DNA of 64,000 nt from Anoplopoma fimbria (GCF_027596085.1 NC_072467.1:4558361-4622360); one strand, 5' to 3'. Numbered from the stretch's first letter, positions 11,701 to 24,107 are shown. The notes: generated by a model from the letters alone, not told the origin. Translations and numbers: made by a program.

Positions 11701-14259
11701 CACAGCTCAATATCAGAATTTCTGACACTGTCAAGACAGTATCCTCTTGATGATTAATTATCTCTTTGTATTGACAGCACATCATGGTAAGTAGCCAATT
11801 AACCTCTAATGACACAAGCAAACTTGCTTTGCTCTAAATAAAATATCATCACCCAGTGTCATGTTTTATTATATTGTCAACTGCATCAACTGGAGTTATT
11901 GTCATACCCACACGCCCATGCTTTAATCTGTCTTTGTGAGCTTTGTTTGTTTTTCTAATGTGATCTAGTCCTTATAAAGCTGATCTAACTGTATTTTATT
12001 TATTGTCTCCATCTTAAATTTCTGCTAAAGCCTGGACCAAGCTATTGAACCCTGGCTGCACTGCACTTGTGCCACAAAAAAGGAAGTGGTGATGGTGAGT
12101 TCCACAGGAACTTGCTGGAGTCTGCCATTGGGCGGGCTGTTGACCGGCCAAAGTAATTTCACACTCCCCTGGTACCCATAATGCCGCTAGTGAAACCATC
12201 GGCATAAACAGAAGGTCAGAGAGAGAAACAGAGAGGGGGAGGGAGAAATATTAGAGGGAAAGTAATCAAGGACGGCATCAGTCCCACTTGGGTGCAGGTT
12301 CAGGCCATGGAGACCAGCTGCTCGTTTTGGCCCTTTTATACATTCACCTCACTTTAATACTCGGTGTAAGGCGGCAAAAAGGTCTTGATTCCCCTGTTTA
12401 CAGAAGGCCATTTAGACCAGGACACAGCAGACATTCTAAACATGCTATCTTTTTTCCTTTCTGCACACTCTGTCTAATCAACCTTGTACAACATGAGCAC
12501 AATGACCATGAGCAAAAGATATGTTTCTCTGTCAATGAACGTTAATGGCAATGTAGAGCCAGATATAGCAGAATAAGATGCACTGAGTTAGTTACCATAA
12601 ATGGGGCACAACATTTGATAGAAAGAGAGGAGGGTGGTGAAACACACACACACACACATACTTCAGAGCTTTAGTTTCTATGTGGTGTGATGTGTGCATG
12701 TTACATGATTTAATAAAGGACGTTGACTGCTCTCTGCCTGCAAACCATACAGTATATTAATGGCACTGTGTGTATATGTTTGTGTATGTGTGTAATGACA
12801 GAATGAGAGGGGGAGGGAAGGAGTGAGAGAGAGAGATAGAGAAAGAAAGTCTGTGATGGATGGAGGAAAGTGACAGCAGAGTATTAGAGTGAGAGGGGAG
12901 TATGGCTGGAGCTGTGTCTGTAATGCAATCCCCCTGTCACACATCAGACTGTTTCACTCTCTCACACACACACACACACTCACAGTGTGTGGCATCCAGG
13001 AATCACACAAGGTGTGTGCTGTACATAGGTGATCTTGCTCTGACATATGATCATAATAAAAAGCTTAACAAACAAAGTGTCAGTACATCACTTAAATCTA
13101 TCGCTCTGAGATGTGATCAGAGCCCTAGTTTACTGTTCAGTTTGTCTAATGGTTCAGTGTACAAGGGAGGAGATTTGTTCCAGCACCCCAGCAGCACTGC
13201 TACAACTGTGGATTTATGTATCTATCGAGTGACAAGCTGTTTTGAACCGAATGGCTTGTCCAATGATATTACTCATAGCTTTAATTTCAGAATGTATCCG
13301 CTGTCTCAATCTCTCTCACACAGACTGACAAACACATTCACAGCTTGGCAGCCTTCAATTGGTCCCCAATGTGATCATTATTAGCCACTTTCCATCTGTC
13401 TATCTCTGACGTGTGTATGCACCCATGCACATTGCTATGTTCAAGGGGCTATACATACATGCTCTCTCATACAAAGACAGAGTCTAGCACACACACAGAG
13501 ATTTGAAGTATGATATTTGCCCTCCGTCCTCCCAGCAGGACAAATGCAGTATTTCATACTAGCTTGTTACATAAACAGGGCAGCCAGACACACACCATGC
13601 CACTGATCACTGGCCTCATACCCTGGTAGGAGCAAAGGCCACACAACCGCTACACCAAATGCATTTATAACAGACCTCATACTGATGAGTGTTTCAATCA
13701 GTCACTATAAATCTGAACATTTTCGTATTCAACCCGCAGTTTTTTCTTTATAGAGATTACTTCTCTGGGCTGGTTGTTTTAGTGGTTTTTGACAGGAAAC
13801 GACTTTCATATATGCCTGGGATGGATGTATGAATAAATAAATAAGATTTTGCACCGATTGATGTTATGTCATGTTTATCAGCAGAAGCAGACGGCAGCAG
13901 ATGGAATAAGATGCAGAATGCTGCCTGGTGATTCAGACACATCACATGGCACTTTTTGCTTTTTTCACAAGATCAGTCACAGATTATCTATTTAAAGTGA
14001 ATAGCTGCCAAGACTGGTAAATGAGACATGAGACATGAATTAGGAACATAAAGAAAGATATTTTCTTCTTTACAAAGCTCTTAAAAACGTTTTAGTTAAG
14101 AAATTACTAGAAATAACATATGACAGGATATATAGGCTGCTTCAGCCACGGTGAGTAAGGGAGAGATAACACTGATCCTTCCTTCCTGCTGTCAGCTCAT
14201 AGTCAAAACTGCATCCAATAGACTGGATATACTAAAAAACAGCAATCTATTAATGAATT

Positions 14260-14550
14260 AATGTGCAATATCAATGTATACCACTGTGCAATATCAATAT
14301 TTTGTGCAATGTCAAACATTTTCTTATTTCATATGTGCAATAATGTAAACGCAACCATTCAGTCTGGTTATATCTTATTTTAGTTTTTGATAGTTTTACG
14401 GTTTACTTATTCTTAATAATTTCACTGTATAATTACTTATTTATTGTATTGTATTGTTTTTTACTGATGCCATATTTTGTTGAACTATCTTCCTTGCTGC
14501 TGTATTTTACAAACTTTCCCACTCTGGGATTGATAAAGGATTATTTAATC
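14260..14550 (+). mobile_element. LINE 3' end, plus strand (antisense to the gene)
   Basis: An AT-rich stretch with repeated GTGCAAT motifs leads to TTGCTGCTGTATTTTACAAA, CTTTCCCACTCTGGGATTGA and TAAAGGATTATTTAATCC. The same layout (GCTGCTGTAA, a CTGxGGGACTAATAAAGGATTATC-type end) appears on the minus strand at the 3' end of the LINE at 42876-43715. I infer a 5'-truncated, diverged copy of the same or a related family. No reverse-transcriptase coding sequence remains. Confidence 0.6.
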
Positions 14551-14610
14551 CTGTGATATTTTATATGATCTCTTTTTATGAGTTTGAGCTGAGGTCAAAC
14601 TAAATCTTAC

Positions 14611-14784
14611 AGACCTGAGTCTTCCACGATGGCCGTGTCCATGAGGGTAACCATGGCTGTGGGACCTTCTGGGAACCGGCCTGTCCTCTTCATGCATGTG
14701 ATGTAGTGAAGGCGAGCGGGAATGAGAGGATCTGGAGCTGCCGGTACTCTGGAGACTGCTGTCAGGGATCTCTCCATGACGGCT
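14611..14784 (-). CDS. shank3: shank3-like exon: Ser/Arg- and His-rich linker
   Basis: This 58-codon, phase 0 to 0 exon lies between the ankyrin repeats and SH3. It begins SRHGEIPDSS, continues with a basic Ser-rich part (SSRSSHSRSPSLHHMHEEDR) and ends in a His/Gly-rich tail (RRSHSHGYPHGHGHRGRLRS). The acceptor is CTCTGTGTCAG. The donor chosen is TCT/GTAAGATT because it keeps phase 0 for the next exon; an alternative AG/GTCTGT donor 4 nt earlier would change frame. This linker is poorly conserved among SHANK paralogues, so identity rests on phase, position and the RSRSPSL-like motif also present in SHANK2. The SRSPSL motif is a plausible phosphorylation site. The His cluster (HSHGYPHGHGH) could bind metal, but nothing here proves it. 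Confidence 0.85.
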
Positions 14785-14964
14785 CTGACACAGAGCAGAA
14801 GAACAGTCGAGTGTCAATTGCAGCACGTATAAAACATCGTCATTTTTTTCTTCACTATTTCCAACTACTATGAAATGGAACATGTTTAAATGTGCACACA
14901 GACACACACACATATACATAAAAGATTCAACACCCCCGCAGAGCCTTACAAGCTCCAATCTTAC
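14785..14964 (-). other. 180-bp in-frame, stop-free intron (possible retained intron)
   Basis: The donor is GAG/GTAAGATTGG and the acceptor TCTGTGTCAG/AGC. The intron is exactly 180 bp and reads through without a stop in the frame of both flanking exons, so the two exons and the intron form one open frame. If kept, it would add 60 residues including a hydrophobic, Cys-rich stretch (FMYMCVCLCAH, then FHFIVV). Good splice sites and the low-complexity part (CACACAGACACACACA-type DNA on plus) favour a normal intron that is open by chance. Confidence 0.8.
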
Positions 14965-15194
14965 CTCTCCCAGGCTGCTGTGCTGCTGTCCAAGAGCTGG
15001 CAGACTGCGCAGTGAAGGGACAGGGGAGTGACCCTGACGGCCACGGATTTCTCTCGGGGTCTGACCGCGGATGTGATCGTGGTCCCCGTTCAGGTTATTG
15101 TCACTCGCAGAGCGGAGCAAAGAACGTGGCGAGGGCAGGGGGCCAGGTGTCACACGTCGACGGTTGGTGTAGGAGGGGGTCTCCCTGAAAGGCA
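14965..15194 (-). CDS. shank3: shank3-like exon: end of ankyrin block and post-ankyrin linker
   Basis: Entered in phase 1 (a G from the previous exon plus TG gives Val), the exon reads VPFRETPSYTNRRR, the conserved SHANK segment after the last ankyrin repeat. It then reads PLPSPRSLLRSASDNNLNGD and a Pro/Ser/Arg-rich stretch ending LPALGQQHSSLGE. VPFRETPSY matches SHANK3 (SHANK2 has VPFREAPAY). LRSASDNNLN lies between the SHANK2 and SHANK3 forms. The basic RRR cluster and the RSASD motif, a likely basophilic-kinase site, are family features. The acceptor is TCCTGTCAG and the donor GAG/GTAAGATTGG; length is 230 bp, phase 1 to 0. In SHANK2 an alternative promoter starts transcripts just before the equivalent exon; I saw no matching first exon in the 955-bp intron upstream. 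Confidence 0.95.
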
Positions 15195-16149
15195 CTGACA
15201 GGAGAGAGAGACAGAGAGCAACTCTTTACAGACTCACCTTATCATGTGAAGCTGCTGTAGCAAACACACCAAACAGAATGGTTTTTATGGGGAAATAACT
15301 GCAACTAAATCTGAAGGTCACTCAAATATGTTTAAAACTTGTTTTAATTCCATCTATTTACGTAGCTATAATCTATACGCAAACATTTACACACTGATCA
15401 AGTGATACAATGATACATCTGGAACTGCAAAGAAGAGAGATGAGATTATTGAATCATGGTAGTTCCTCTTGACTCTAATAAATTATATTACATATAATTA
15501 TCATATTTTAATATTGATTACTGGAGAATGAGTAAACCAAACACAGAATAAGGAAAGCAGTTTAGTAGTTTGATAATGTTATCATTGGATATTTTGATGT
15601 TGCTGTGAATTAAGTATTATCTTCATGAAAGTGTTTAATTTGCAAAAATAATAAAAAAATGTGTGTTAAAGTTCACACATACATAACCAGCACACTGGCT
15701 TGGTAAAGTGTATCTGAAGTTTAATGATAGGGTGGCAAAATGATTATTCAAAATTAAATAGGCATACATTACAAACGTCACACATGATTTCTACTTTAAC
15801 CTGTTAATTGCTAAAAGGGATAAAATATGTGAATAACACATTTCAAAGTATCAAAATAGGGGTATTATATCCTGTCTACACTAGATGGCAGAGTTTTCCT
15901 GTATGAACATGTCACCTCAGCAGGTATTCAATAAATCCCTGAAACCTTCTGCACATCCCTTACATTTCCATTTCCTTTCCTTCATTTACCCACACCTCTG
16001 TATATAACCCGTAATCTATTTTATTTAGCCTCTCCCCTATCCCCACTCAGCCATTCTTCAGTCCGACGTCTCCCTGACACTACATTCATGTTTAAACCCA
16101 TAAACGATTGAGGTAGCCTGGTGATATACTACCACTGCTGTCTACTTAC
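15195..16149 (-). other. shank3-like intron, 955 bp
   Basis: AT-rich intron with no open frame of note, no repeat of note and no RNA gene. Confidence 0.85.
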
Positions 16150-16216
16150 CAACATCCGATGCTTTGTGGACCTTTATGATTTCAGCCAGATCAAAGTTTC
16201 CTGCTATAATAGCCAC
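16150..16216 (-). CDS. shank3: shank3-like exon: last ankyrin repeat helix
   Basis: A 67-bp exon, phase 0 to 1, encodes VAIIAGNFDLAEIIKVHKAS followed by DV. It is too short for ordinary open-frame lists but unmistakable, since the family has VAIIAGNFELAE at this point. The acceptor is CCACCACCAG and the donor GTTG/GTAAGTAGA. It forms the second helix of the final ankyrin repeat. The SDV-VPFRET junction with the next exon agrees with SHANK3. Confidence 0.96.
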
Positions 16217-16724
16217 CTGGTGGTGGGGATAGAGAGGAATAAAGGGAGGGGAAAGAGAAAAAAAACATGTAGCAGAAAGTGGATAACAAAATTTTATTAA
16301 AATTAAATTATTACTCACGAAAAAATAAGTGAATATGAATACATCCTATCTTTTTCTTCTGCTCCCTCTCCTAATAAATATTTTACACTTAGTGCTTTGT
16401 TGTGGCAGATGTGTAAAATCTCTATGTGTGGCAATGTTCTGGGCACTGTGTGGACCAGCCTGCCTTATGTACAAACAAATTAACTTTGATCTGCAGAGGA
16501 AGTGTCAGTGTCAATTTCACACCGACTTCATCAACCAGAAAGGCTGGGAATCAAACACAGACCGCGATGGTTAGCCAGAAGTGGGTGGGTGCCGTTACGC
16601 TGCTTAAGTTTTTAATAGCAATCAACGATTCAATGTAGCAGCACTAGGCTCTGACATGTCAAAGATGTAAGGTATGATAATACACACACAGTAACATGCA
16701 GTTGTTTTTGGATACCACACATAC
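16217..16724 (-). other. shank3-like intron, 508 bp
   Basis: Intron with no repeat of note. The plus-strand open frames at 16329-16638 have no recognised motif and are treated as chance. Confidence 0.85.
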
Positions 16725-16802
16725 CTGAAAGGCGGTCTGGCTGTTGTAGTTCTTTATCTCTTTATTGGCCCCCCGGAACAGGATAACTCGTGCACAGCTA
16801 TC
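16725..16802 (-). CDS. shank3: shank3-like exon: ankyrin repeat segment
   Basis: A 78-bp exon, phase 0 to 0, encodes DSCARVILFRGANKEIKNYN followed by SQTAFQ. FRGANK and SQTAFQ match SHANK3, while SHANK2 has FRGGNK and SQTPFQ. The acceptor is TCATTCAG and the donor CAG/GTATGTGTGG. It spans the end of one ankyrin repeat and the start of the next. Being symmetrical, it could be skipped without a frameshift, but that would break the repeat stack. Confidence 0.96.
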
Positions 16803-17838
16803 CTGAATGACGACAGAGATATATATGTGTCTTACTGGAACTTTAAAGAATCAGCGTATTTGATGTTTACCATATGCAAAATAAAAATGATATTTCAAAA
16901 AATGACATGATTTGGTTTATAAAAGCTGAATATTGTTTACATTATGATAAGGAACAGTGCAGTGCGACTGCTGTTGTCAAGGGTAGTCTCTGATCAAATG
17001 TATGAGTGTGAGTACTGTTTAAGAATGAATCAAACTGAGGCAACTCTAGTGGCAGTGTAGAATGAACAAGAATGTCCTTGAAAAATCCTTGTGCTATGCA
17101 TGTGGATATCTCCACAACCAACCTAGCATTAAGATGATGTATGTTTGGAATACAGCAGCGATTTAATTGATATTTCAAGATGAGTAAATAAAAAACTATC
17201 TTAATTCAAATATGGACACTTTTCTGTTTCTAACAGCATAGTTGTACTGGAAGGGATTGCTGTCCACATTTGCAGATATATAGTTAGAGTGAAGAAATTT
17301 GTAAATAATTCCTTTTTACATAACTCCCTTTTTCCTACCCATTATGGTATCAATGTCAGTGCCAACACTGCTTTCTCTTTCTCTCCCTCTCTTTTACACA
17401 CAAACTCACTCATACACAAACACATACCTCTTAAGACACATGCAGACTCCTGCCCAAGGCTTTAACAATATCTAATTTGCTGTGCTACTCACACCACAAA
17501 ACATTTTTTGTCCCAGACTGTTCCCAAATAAAAGGGATGGAGGAAAAACTAAATAAATAAAATAAAAAAATGATATCACCTGGAGAAAATCCAGGACTGA
17601 ATTAAATAATTGCATCATTGATTGAAATTAATATTAAAATGTCCTCCGTCTGATTGTAAAAGCAACAGAAGCCAGGGAGTTGTTGTTTGTGTTGTGATAA
17701 ACTTGATTTAAACTTGAACTTCAAATAACTATAATATCACTGCAGGGAGCAACTGAACTCTTGATGATGATGATATCTTTTCTTACTTAATTTAATTATA
17801 TGCAATTCATGACAACTATTATTACATTAACAATATAA

Positions 17839-17841
<3 letters not shown>

Positions 17842-17882
<41 letters not shown>
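17842..17882 (+). repeat. TG microsatellite (CA in the transcript)
   Basis: About 20 TG units; translated frames over it (Cys-Val repeats) are artefacts. Confidence 0.97.
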
Positions 17883-17884
<2 letters not shown>

Positions 17885-19452
17885 GTGGCTTCTCTTCCTC
17901 CCCACTCAAGCTCCGGTTTATTTCATTTGCCATACATTCTCCTTGGATACTGCTCTTCTCTTGTGTCAGACTCGTTTCCAATGTGCCCCAACTACAAGTG
18001 CACCCTTTCTTTTGCAAACGTACAGAATAATTCAAGCATTCATAGCAAATACCTAAGGGAACTAAGGAATGCTCCAGCTGAAAATGAAGCCTTGATCACA
18101 AGATGTCAAGCTACCAGTGTTCAGATTCTCAGATGACTTTAAAGATACATGGGGTGGATGCAACAACGACTCTGTCAATTTGCAACAAAGGATTTCAGTT
18201 TAAATAAAACACATTTTTGTATACTGTTAAGTACCAACGACTGATCTATAGTAATGTCCTTGCTAATGACAAATGCAAACAAAAGCTACTTGACAGCTAA
18301 CATCTCCCTGTTGTGGAAAATCACCTGCCAGAATGAGTTAGTGCATTTTTGAAGTCAATGGTAGAAGAACATTATACCTGAATTGTGCAATTGTTAATCT
18401 ACTTTTAGACATGATTCCCATTCAAACTGTCACAATCAAAAGCTTTTAGGCATTAGTGAAGACAATGCATTAACAATTTGTTAAAACAATCTGCTAACAT
18501 TTCAACAAAAGCACAGTGAAGTTGTTTAGCAAATAACATGCAGCTCTAGTTTTAGTTACAAGAAACACAAAACGAGAAATAGAAAAGGGACCCAAAGAGA
18601 CACATATATGCCCTGTAAACAATCATTTAAGATTGCAAGTGAGACTAGTAAAACAATGGTTATTATAAAAAGCATTTAAGTTAGAGTCTGATGGCTAAGC
18701 AATGGCTTAAAAATAGCTAAAAGAAATCTGCGGGTGTGAAAACATAAACTGGGATTAATTTAATAGAAGGAACACATTCCAACAAGCACAAAACAGACAT
18801 CCTCAATAGTTCACAACCACACATTAATCGCTTTCTCGTATGTTAGATTATTCCCTAACATTGTTGTGTGTGTAAATGAGCACAGGACCCTCTGGCATAA
18901 AAAAAAGCCCAATTGTAGATTGATAGACATGGTTATGTGTCTGTGTGCTGACTGGATGAGGGTCGATTTGTAATTTAACACTGATAGCAGAATTAGCAGG
19001 ACTAGCCTTGCTCTACAATCAGCGCAATGAGTCTGGTGACTACTGTCACTACTGAGTCATACATTCAGGAACATGCACGTGCAAATTAATTCAACATTTG
19101 GTTGAGTAAATAACGTTCATGTTATTTATGCGGTTAACACTGATGCACTGTGGCACCCTCTTCTGGTAAGACACATAGATGATAGCTATGGATGCTGTGC
19201 CTGAACTGAGCAGGGTGTATAATGACCATGGTGTCAATTGGGACACTGAAAACCTGCATAAGCCTGCAAAGTCCATGTATACATAGATGGTGAACATGGG
19301 GGTATTTGTAGATGGTGCAGGTGTTATGAATAATGGATGATTACTCCTGCTGCTAATAGGCCATACAACTACTTAGGGTCTAAAACATCTAAAAATCTAT
19401 TTGGATAATCGCTTTACATTACATATACATTATGCAGTTGCATGCACAATGT

Positions 19453-19455
<3 letters not shown>

Positions 19456-19519
<64 letters not shown>
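19456..19519 (+). repeat. CA microsatellite (UG in the transcript)
   Basis: About 32 CA units followed by ATATATAG. Confidence 0.97.
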
Positions 19520-19525
<6 letters not shown>

Positions 19526-20474
19526 GAACAGTCTACCCTGCTATTTAACCATGAATTGTGGTCAGAGAGCAAAAAAATAGCTTGCTGCATTATTCTACAT
19601 CCCTGTACAGTGTTATGGAGTTAGGAAGAAGGATTGGTGGTAAATGCCAAATCACTATCTGGTACTTCAATGGGACATTTAGTGCTGTCACTGTTGGATG
19701 TCATGGCACCAGTGCCAACTAACCCCCAATAAAATTAATATATGTACATAGATAGTTTTAACAGGTTTATATAAAATATTATGAACATAATTTAATACAT
19801 ATGTATGGACATATGTTAAATGCATTTCTTTCATTTTCTTTAAAGTTAAAATGAGCTTATATTTAAAGTGAACAAGGACAGACATAACGTTCTATGCATT
19901 TTAATAGGATATGAAAGACTGCTGTTGATGTAGGTAGAAAGAGCAGAACCAACAGTTGATTCAACTGTCTTGTTCCCATGTATACCAGAGATAAGAGAGC
20001 TACATCACACATTGGGGACGTGCAATACCACAGTGAATGAGCTATCGAACAATGATAGATAGCAAAAAACAGTTTCTTCAGCCGTAACCAAGTAGTGTTG
20101 AGAATTATTTTAGTTTTGTTGTGCGGCTCATATTCAGTCCCCGACTGTGGTGAAAGCAGCATTTCTTTGAGCTCTGTTTACAGTGTGAAAACCTTCCACC
20201 ACTTGCTCTGATGTTCACTATTTTTCAGACTACTGAGCTCCTGAAAAACCTCCGAGCTGGAAAGTGTGTTGTTTTATTATGACAACCAGTAACTTTGAGT
20301 CAGTAGCATGTCAGTCATGTAGTTGTGGCATAACAGTAGCCTGTGCATATTGGTTTTTAAAATAGTAATTTTGATATTTAATGCTTTCTTCTCCTGTTTT
20401 GATACGTTTTCAAACTTAACATAAAATAAAGCTAATTTTAAATGTTTTAATGTGGTGAAACACATAATATAAAC

Positions 20475-20640
20475 TACAAAAACACATGGAGAGCGCAGAT
20501 TTCCGCCAAGGCCAATCCACAAAACCTGCAATTCTACACCATTCCACCAAGTTTCATGAAAATCGGGCCAATGTCTCTTTCATATTTCTGCTGACAAACA
20601 CAACAAACCAAACCGAGAACAAGCTCCTAGGGGGGTATTA
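20475..20640 (+). mobile_element. Decayed interspersed repeat of unknown family
   Basis: The segment contains GATTTCCGCCAAGGCCAATC, later CCAAGTTTCATGAAAATCGG, then CTGCTGACAAACACAACAAA. I recognise this combination as a widely dispersed animal repeat end, but I cannot name the family. There is no coding potential. Confidence 0.4.
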
Positions 20641-22135
20641 ACAATGCTTCTGGCAGACCTGAATCTCTCCCTTCAGTGTACCAAGCATGCTATATTGTGT
20701 CTGTGTTTCTGGTATCGATGTCAACTCTGTGTTACTTTCTTAAATAATCGAATGAATGACCCTTGAAAGCTGAATTCTTGAATGTGTGTCATTTAGAGAC
20801 ATTCTACACTCTTTTACACAGATGCATTGCAGACATGCACACACACACACACACAACCACATGCACAGCCAATTATAGTGCGGGCCATCTGTCTTTCTTT
20901 CCTCTCCGAGGCTTCCTATAGGAATTCATTAAGAAAACCTTTCCAGTAGTCCTCACCATGGTTTGCTAGATGTGATTACATTTGCTACACAGGAATACAC
21001 AGTGAGCTAAGTCAAGTACTTTACAATAATGACTTGGGTCAGTCATGTGTGAAGAGTGTGACAGATGGTACCTCTCACAGACATGTTCATACAGTTGATG
21101 TTCTTTTCTCATTAGATTTGAAGCAGATTTGGCATCATCCACTGAATTTAGAACTTGTTATTACATTGGATTGTGACTATCATCTAAAGCACATAAAATG
21201 CACAATTTGGGGCTGAAATCTTCCTCATTATTGTGTACAACAACAGTATAATACAAGTTCTGTAGCATAAAATACAGTGTACTTCCTTTGTACAGCTTAT
21301 TTAAAGAGTCGCCCAAAGATGTAATTGGTCTGACTGGTTCGAACAGTTCTGTATGTGTCTTGCACAAGCTCTCTTTAATTTCACTCATCAGTGTTGTCCC
21401 CAGTTGCCAGTATAGTACCTACTGTGTCCTTTCTTAATCATTTATCCAACCAGCTCCCATGGATCTGTCTGCCAGGTAAAAGACCCCTACCATGCCTTCA
21501 TTCACTGCTGCTGATCACCTGTGCCAAGCTAAAAGCCCAGTCAGTAAATGTTAATGGCCAGCCAGACCCACGCAACAGGGGCATTGATCAAGCTCATACT
21601 GTTGCTGCCGATTATGTTACCTTGCCATTCATACACTCTCTCTCACCTTCATCTGAACCTCTTTCTGACACTCTAGCTTTTCCCTCTCCATATGGATATA
21701 TTGAACTTCGCCACTGGACTACTAGGTTCCCGATCAATCCTACCAGCCCGTATCTTTCTGTAATGGCACATAATCATCCAAGCCTGTTTTGAGCCGGTTG
21801 AGCCTGCTGGAACCATGCTAAGAGACATCGTTTCTGTGATCAATTAGCTCAACGTGGTGTCCAACCTTCACTGGCAAGATAACAGCTATCCTTAGCGGTG
21901 GAAGCACACCATTACTAGACTGTAAACTTACACAAAGTTGTACAAGTAACTGTAAATTAAACGATTCATCAACATTTTATTCACTCCTGTTCCACACACA
22001 TACGCACACACACAACACCCCCTGGCCCTCCCTCCACTGAGAAGTGTTTAATCATGTAATGACTTCAGTCACGTGGATGTGTTACGAACACCTTGTGTTA
22101 AGTTTTGATGCTGTGCTTCCAAAAACCCATGGTGA

Positions 22136-22139
<4 letters not shown>

Positions 22140-22170
<31 letters not shown>

Positions 22171-22174
22171 GCAC

Positions 22175-22236
<62 letters not shown>
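22140..22236 (+). repeat. CA microsatellite with CG interruptions (UG in the transcript)
   Basis: CA units are interrupted near 22167-22180 by GCACGCACACACGCA. The interruptions point to an older array than the uninterrupted arrays nearby. Confidence 0.97.
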
Positions 22237-22238
<2 letters not shown>

Positions 22239-23434
22239 TCCCTCTCACTCTCATGAGAATATGGTGTTCCAGTCCAGTTGAAGCAGGTCATTCCTCATGA
22301 GTGGAATTTGTCAAGCAGTACACAGTTCCAACTACAACATGCAAACACACACACACATACACAGACATGTTTGACTTGGTAATGAAGTCTTAGTAAAGTG
22401 CTCATTTAATGTTCATGAACTGAGCACTAAACAAGGAGCAGAAAACAACCTCTTCCAGAACGCCCAGTTACATGTTTCTCTTTGAGCAGCCTCTAACCAA
22501 CCAGAACAACGCCACAGATGAGACCACTGTACCTAAAAACACTAAACATTTTCCCAGGAGTATTCGGGTTTCTACAACTCCTATCTCCCAGTGTCCTCAT
22601 GTAACTCTCCTGATATAGACAGGACACAGTCACAGTCATACATGGGTGATGTAGTTTATTATGCGTCAGTGCAAAATAACACCTTTCTGCCGACATAAAC
22701 ACTCACAAGAGCACCAATTGTGTGTTAATGGGCACAATTTTTGCCTTTTTTATAATTTGGGTATGTATGGATATATTGTGTATAATCATGAGGACATTTG
22801 CTAAAAACTAAAAACCTAAAAATGTAAAATAATTTCAGCCTTATCCTTTAAGACATGTTGTGCAAATAGAAAATGATTGGAAATATAGAGCAAGTAGTGT
22901 GAACTAATGAATGAAAGCTTGAAGTTGTCGCAGTAGTACAAATAATCAAAGGTTATCATTGATCATTATGAGGACAGCCTAATAATAACTGTACAACTGC
23001 ACACAGTCCCAGCCTGGCACTGATAGTCTCCAAGGTATCAGGGGCATTTCAAATACAGACCATCAAAAAATGATAAACTACAACAATATACTGTTTATTG
23101 CTTTCATCCAAATTGCAGCAGACAGAGTGAATTAATGTGGGATGGAAACCAACATGAGAGAAATATCTCTGATCTTTGGCCATTTTGTGCCACACTCCCA
23201 CTTGGACCACTTCTCTTCAATCTCCCCTTTCAGTCCGTTATCATAACAGGCAACAATACAGTCAAGATAATGACCAGGTGAGGGATGCCTCTGATTCAGA
23301 CTGCCACTCAAGTACACACAAGTGTGCATGTACGTGCACACGCGGGAACAAACATACACACAGAGAAGAATCACAGTGTGAATGCTATCCTGCAAATCAA
23401 AAGGCTCTATTCAGTAACAACGAGTCTCTCTAGT

Positions 23435-23500
23435 ACATAAGTGTCCTCGAGCAAGACACTGAAGCCCCACCAGGTTCAATGCTGCAGCACAGGGATTGGT
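23435..23500 (+). mobile_element. SINE body fragment
   Basis: GTGTCCTCGAGCAAGACACT resembles the body segment GTGTCCTTGGGCAAGACAGT of the full SINE at 57150-57175. Neither the tRNA head nor the tail is evident here. This is a weak call based on one shared motif. Confidence 0.35.
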
Positions 23501-24107
23501 TCTATAACTTTGGTAGGACAAGCAAAAAGTTTACCCCCTAACAAACGTCCATCATGCTCATACATAGATGCTAGAGTTCGCATATGTAAAAAAACAACCC
23601 ACTCACCAAAGAGAACATTGATACAGGATGACTCTTCAGATATTAGATATTTGTGAATGCTTACTGCAAGCGTTTTTGAGTCGCTCATCAAACTAGGTCT
23701 CTGCGTGGCAAATACGGTATGGCTATGGTATGGTTAAGTTAAGCCACAACTACACTACTTTTACTCTAAGGAACAGAGACATGGAGGAGGACCGAAAGTA
23801 GTGCTAGGCACAATAAAGTAAGTAAGTTTAGGCAACTAAGCTGAGGGAAAGATTGTGATCATGGTTAATTACTGTATTCAAGAAATCCAACAGACTTTCA
23901 GACAGGATTTGAGCCTTCGCCACTAAGGTACACATATCAAACAGCCATTTTGACCTGCTATGTTAGTATGACACTTTCTCTTGCATTGGCACTGAACATT
24001 GGCCTTGGATGTAAATTGTGTATTGCACATCTGTCCAATATGAATGTTATTCGACAGAAAACTCCCATTCTCAAGTACACAAGCATATTTATTTTAATAA
24101 CTGGTAC

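Larger units (their letters stand above)
5509..14610 (-). other. shank3-like intron, 9.1 kb
   Basis: This large intron separates the Ser/His-rich linker exon from the SH3 exon. It contains a GC-richer block at about 5660-6570, a teleost interspersed repeat near 7491-7725, short CA/TG runs (8753-8792, 12639-12660, 12780-12795, 12962-12980) and a LINE 3' end near 14260-14550. Between 9000 and 12000 I see only AT-rich non-coding sequence. Open frames at 10277-10537, 12014-12205 and 12902-13384 have no recognised homology. Confidence 0.75.
16803..24107 (-). other. shank3-like intron, 7.3 kb
   Basis: The intron contains dinucleotide arrays (17842-17882, 19456-19519, 22140-22236), a decayed interspersed repeat near 20475-20640 and a SINE body fragment near 23435-23500. 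The plus-strand open frame 21391-21792 (133 codons) has no recognised domain, start context or splice partner. I see nothing else that can be supported. Confidence 0.8.

Noticed and set aside
12902..13384. Plus-strand open frame of 160 codons
   Set aside because: It runs over a CA/CT microsatellite, has no recognisable domain and no supporting context.
14545..15195. A single 216-codon open frame read as one gene
   Set aside because: It is two shank3-like exons joined by a 180-bp intron that happens to stay open. Both have good splice sites, and family homology stops at the intron borders.
21391..21792. Plus-strand open frame of 133 codons inside an intron
   Set aside because: It has no domain, repeat or signal sequence, no splice or promoter context, and lies antisense to the host gene; probably chance.
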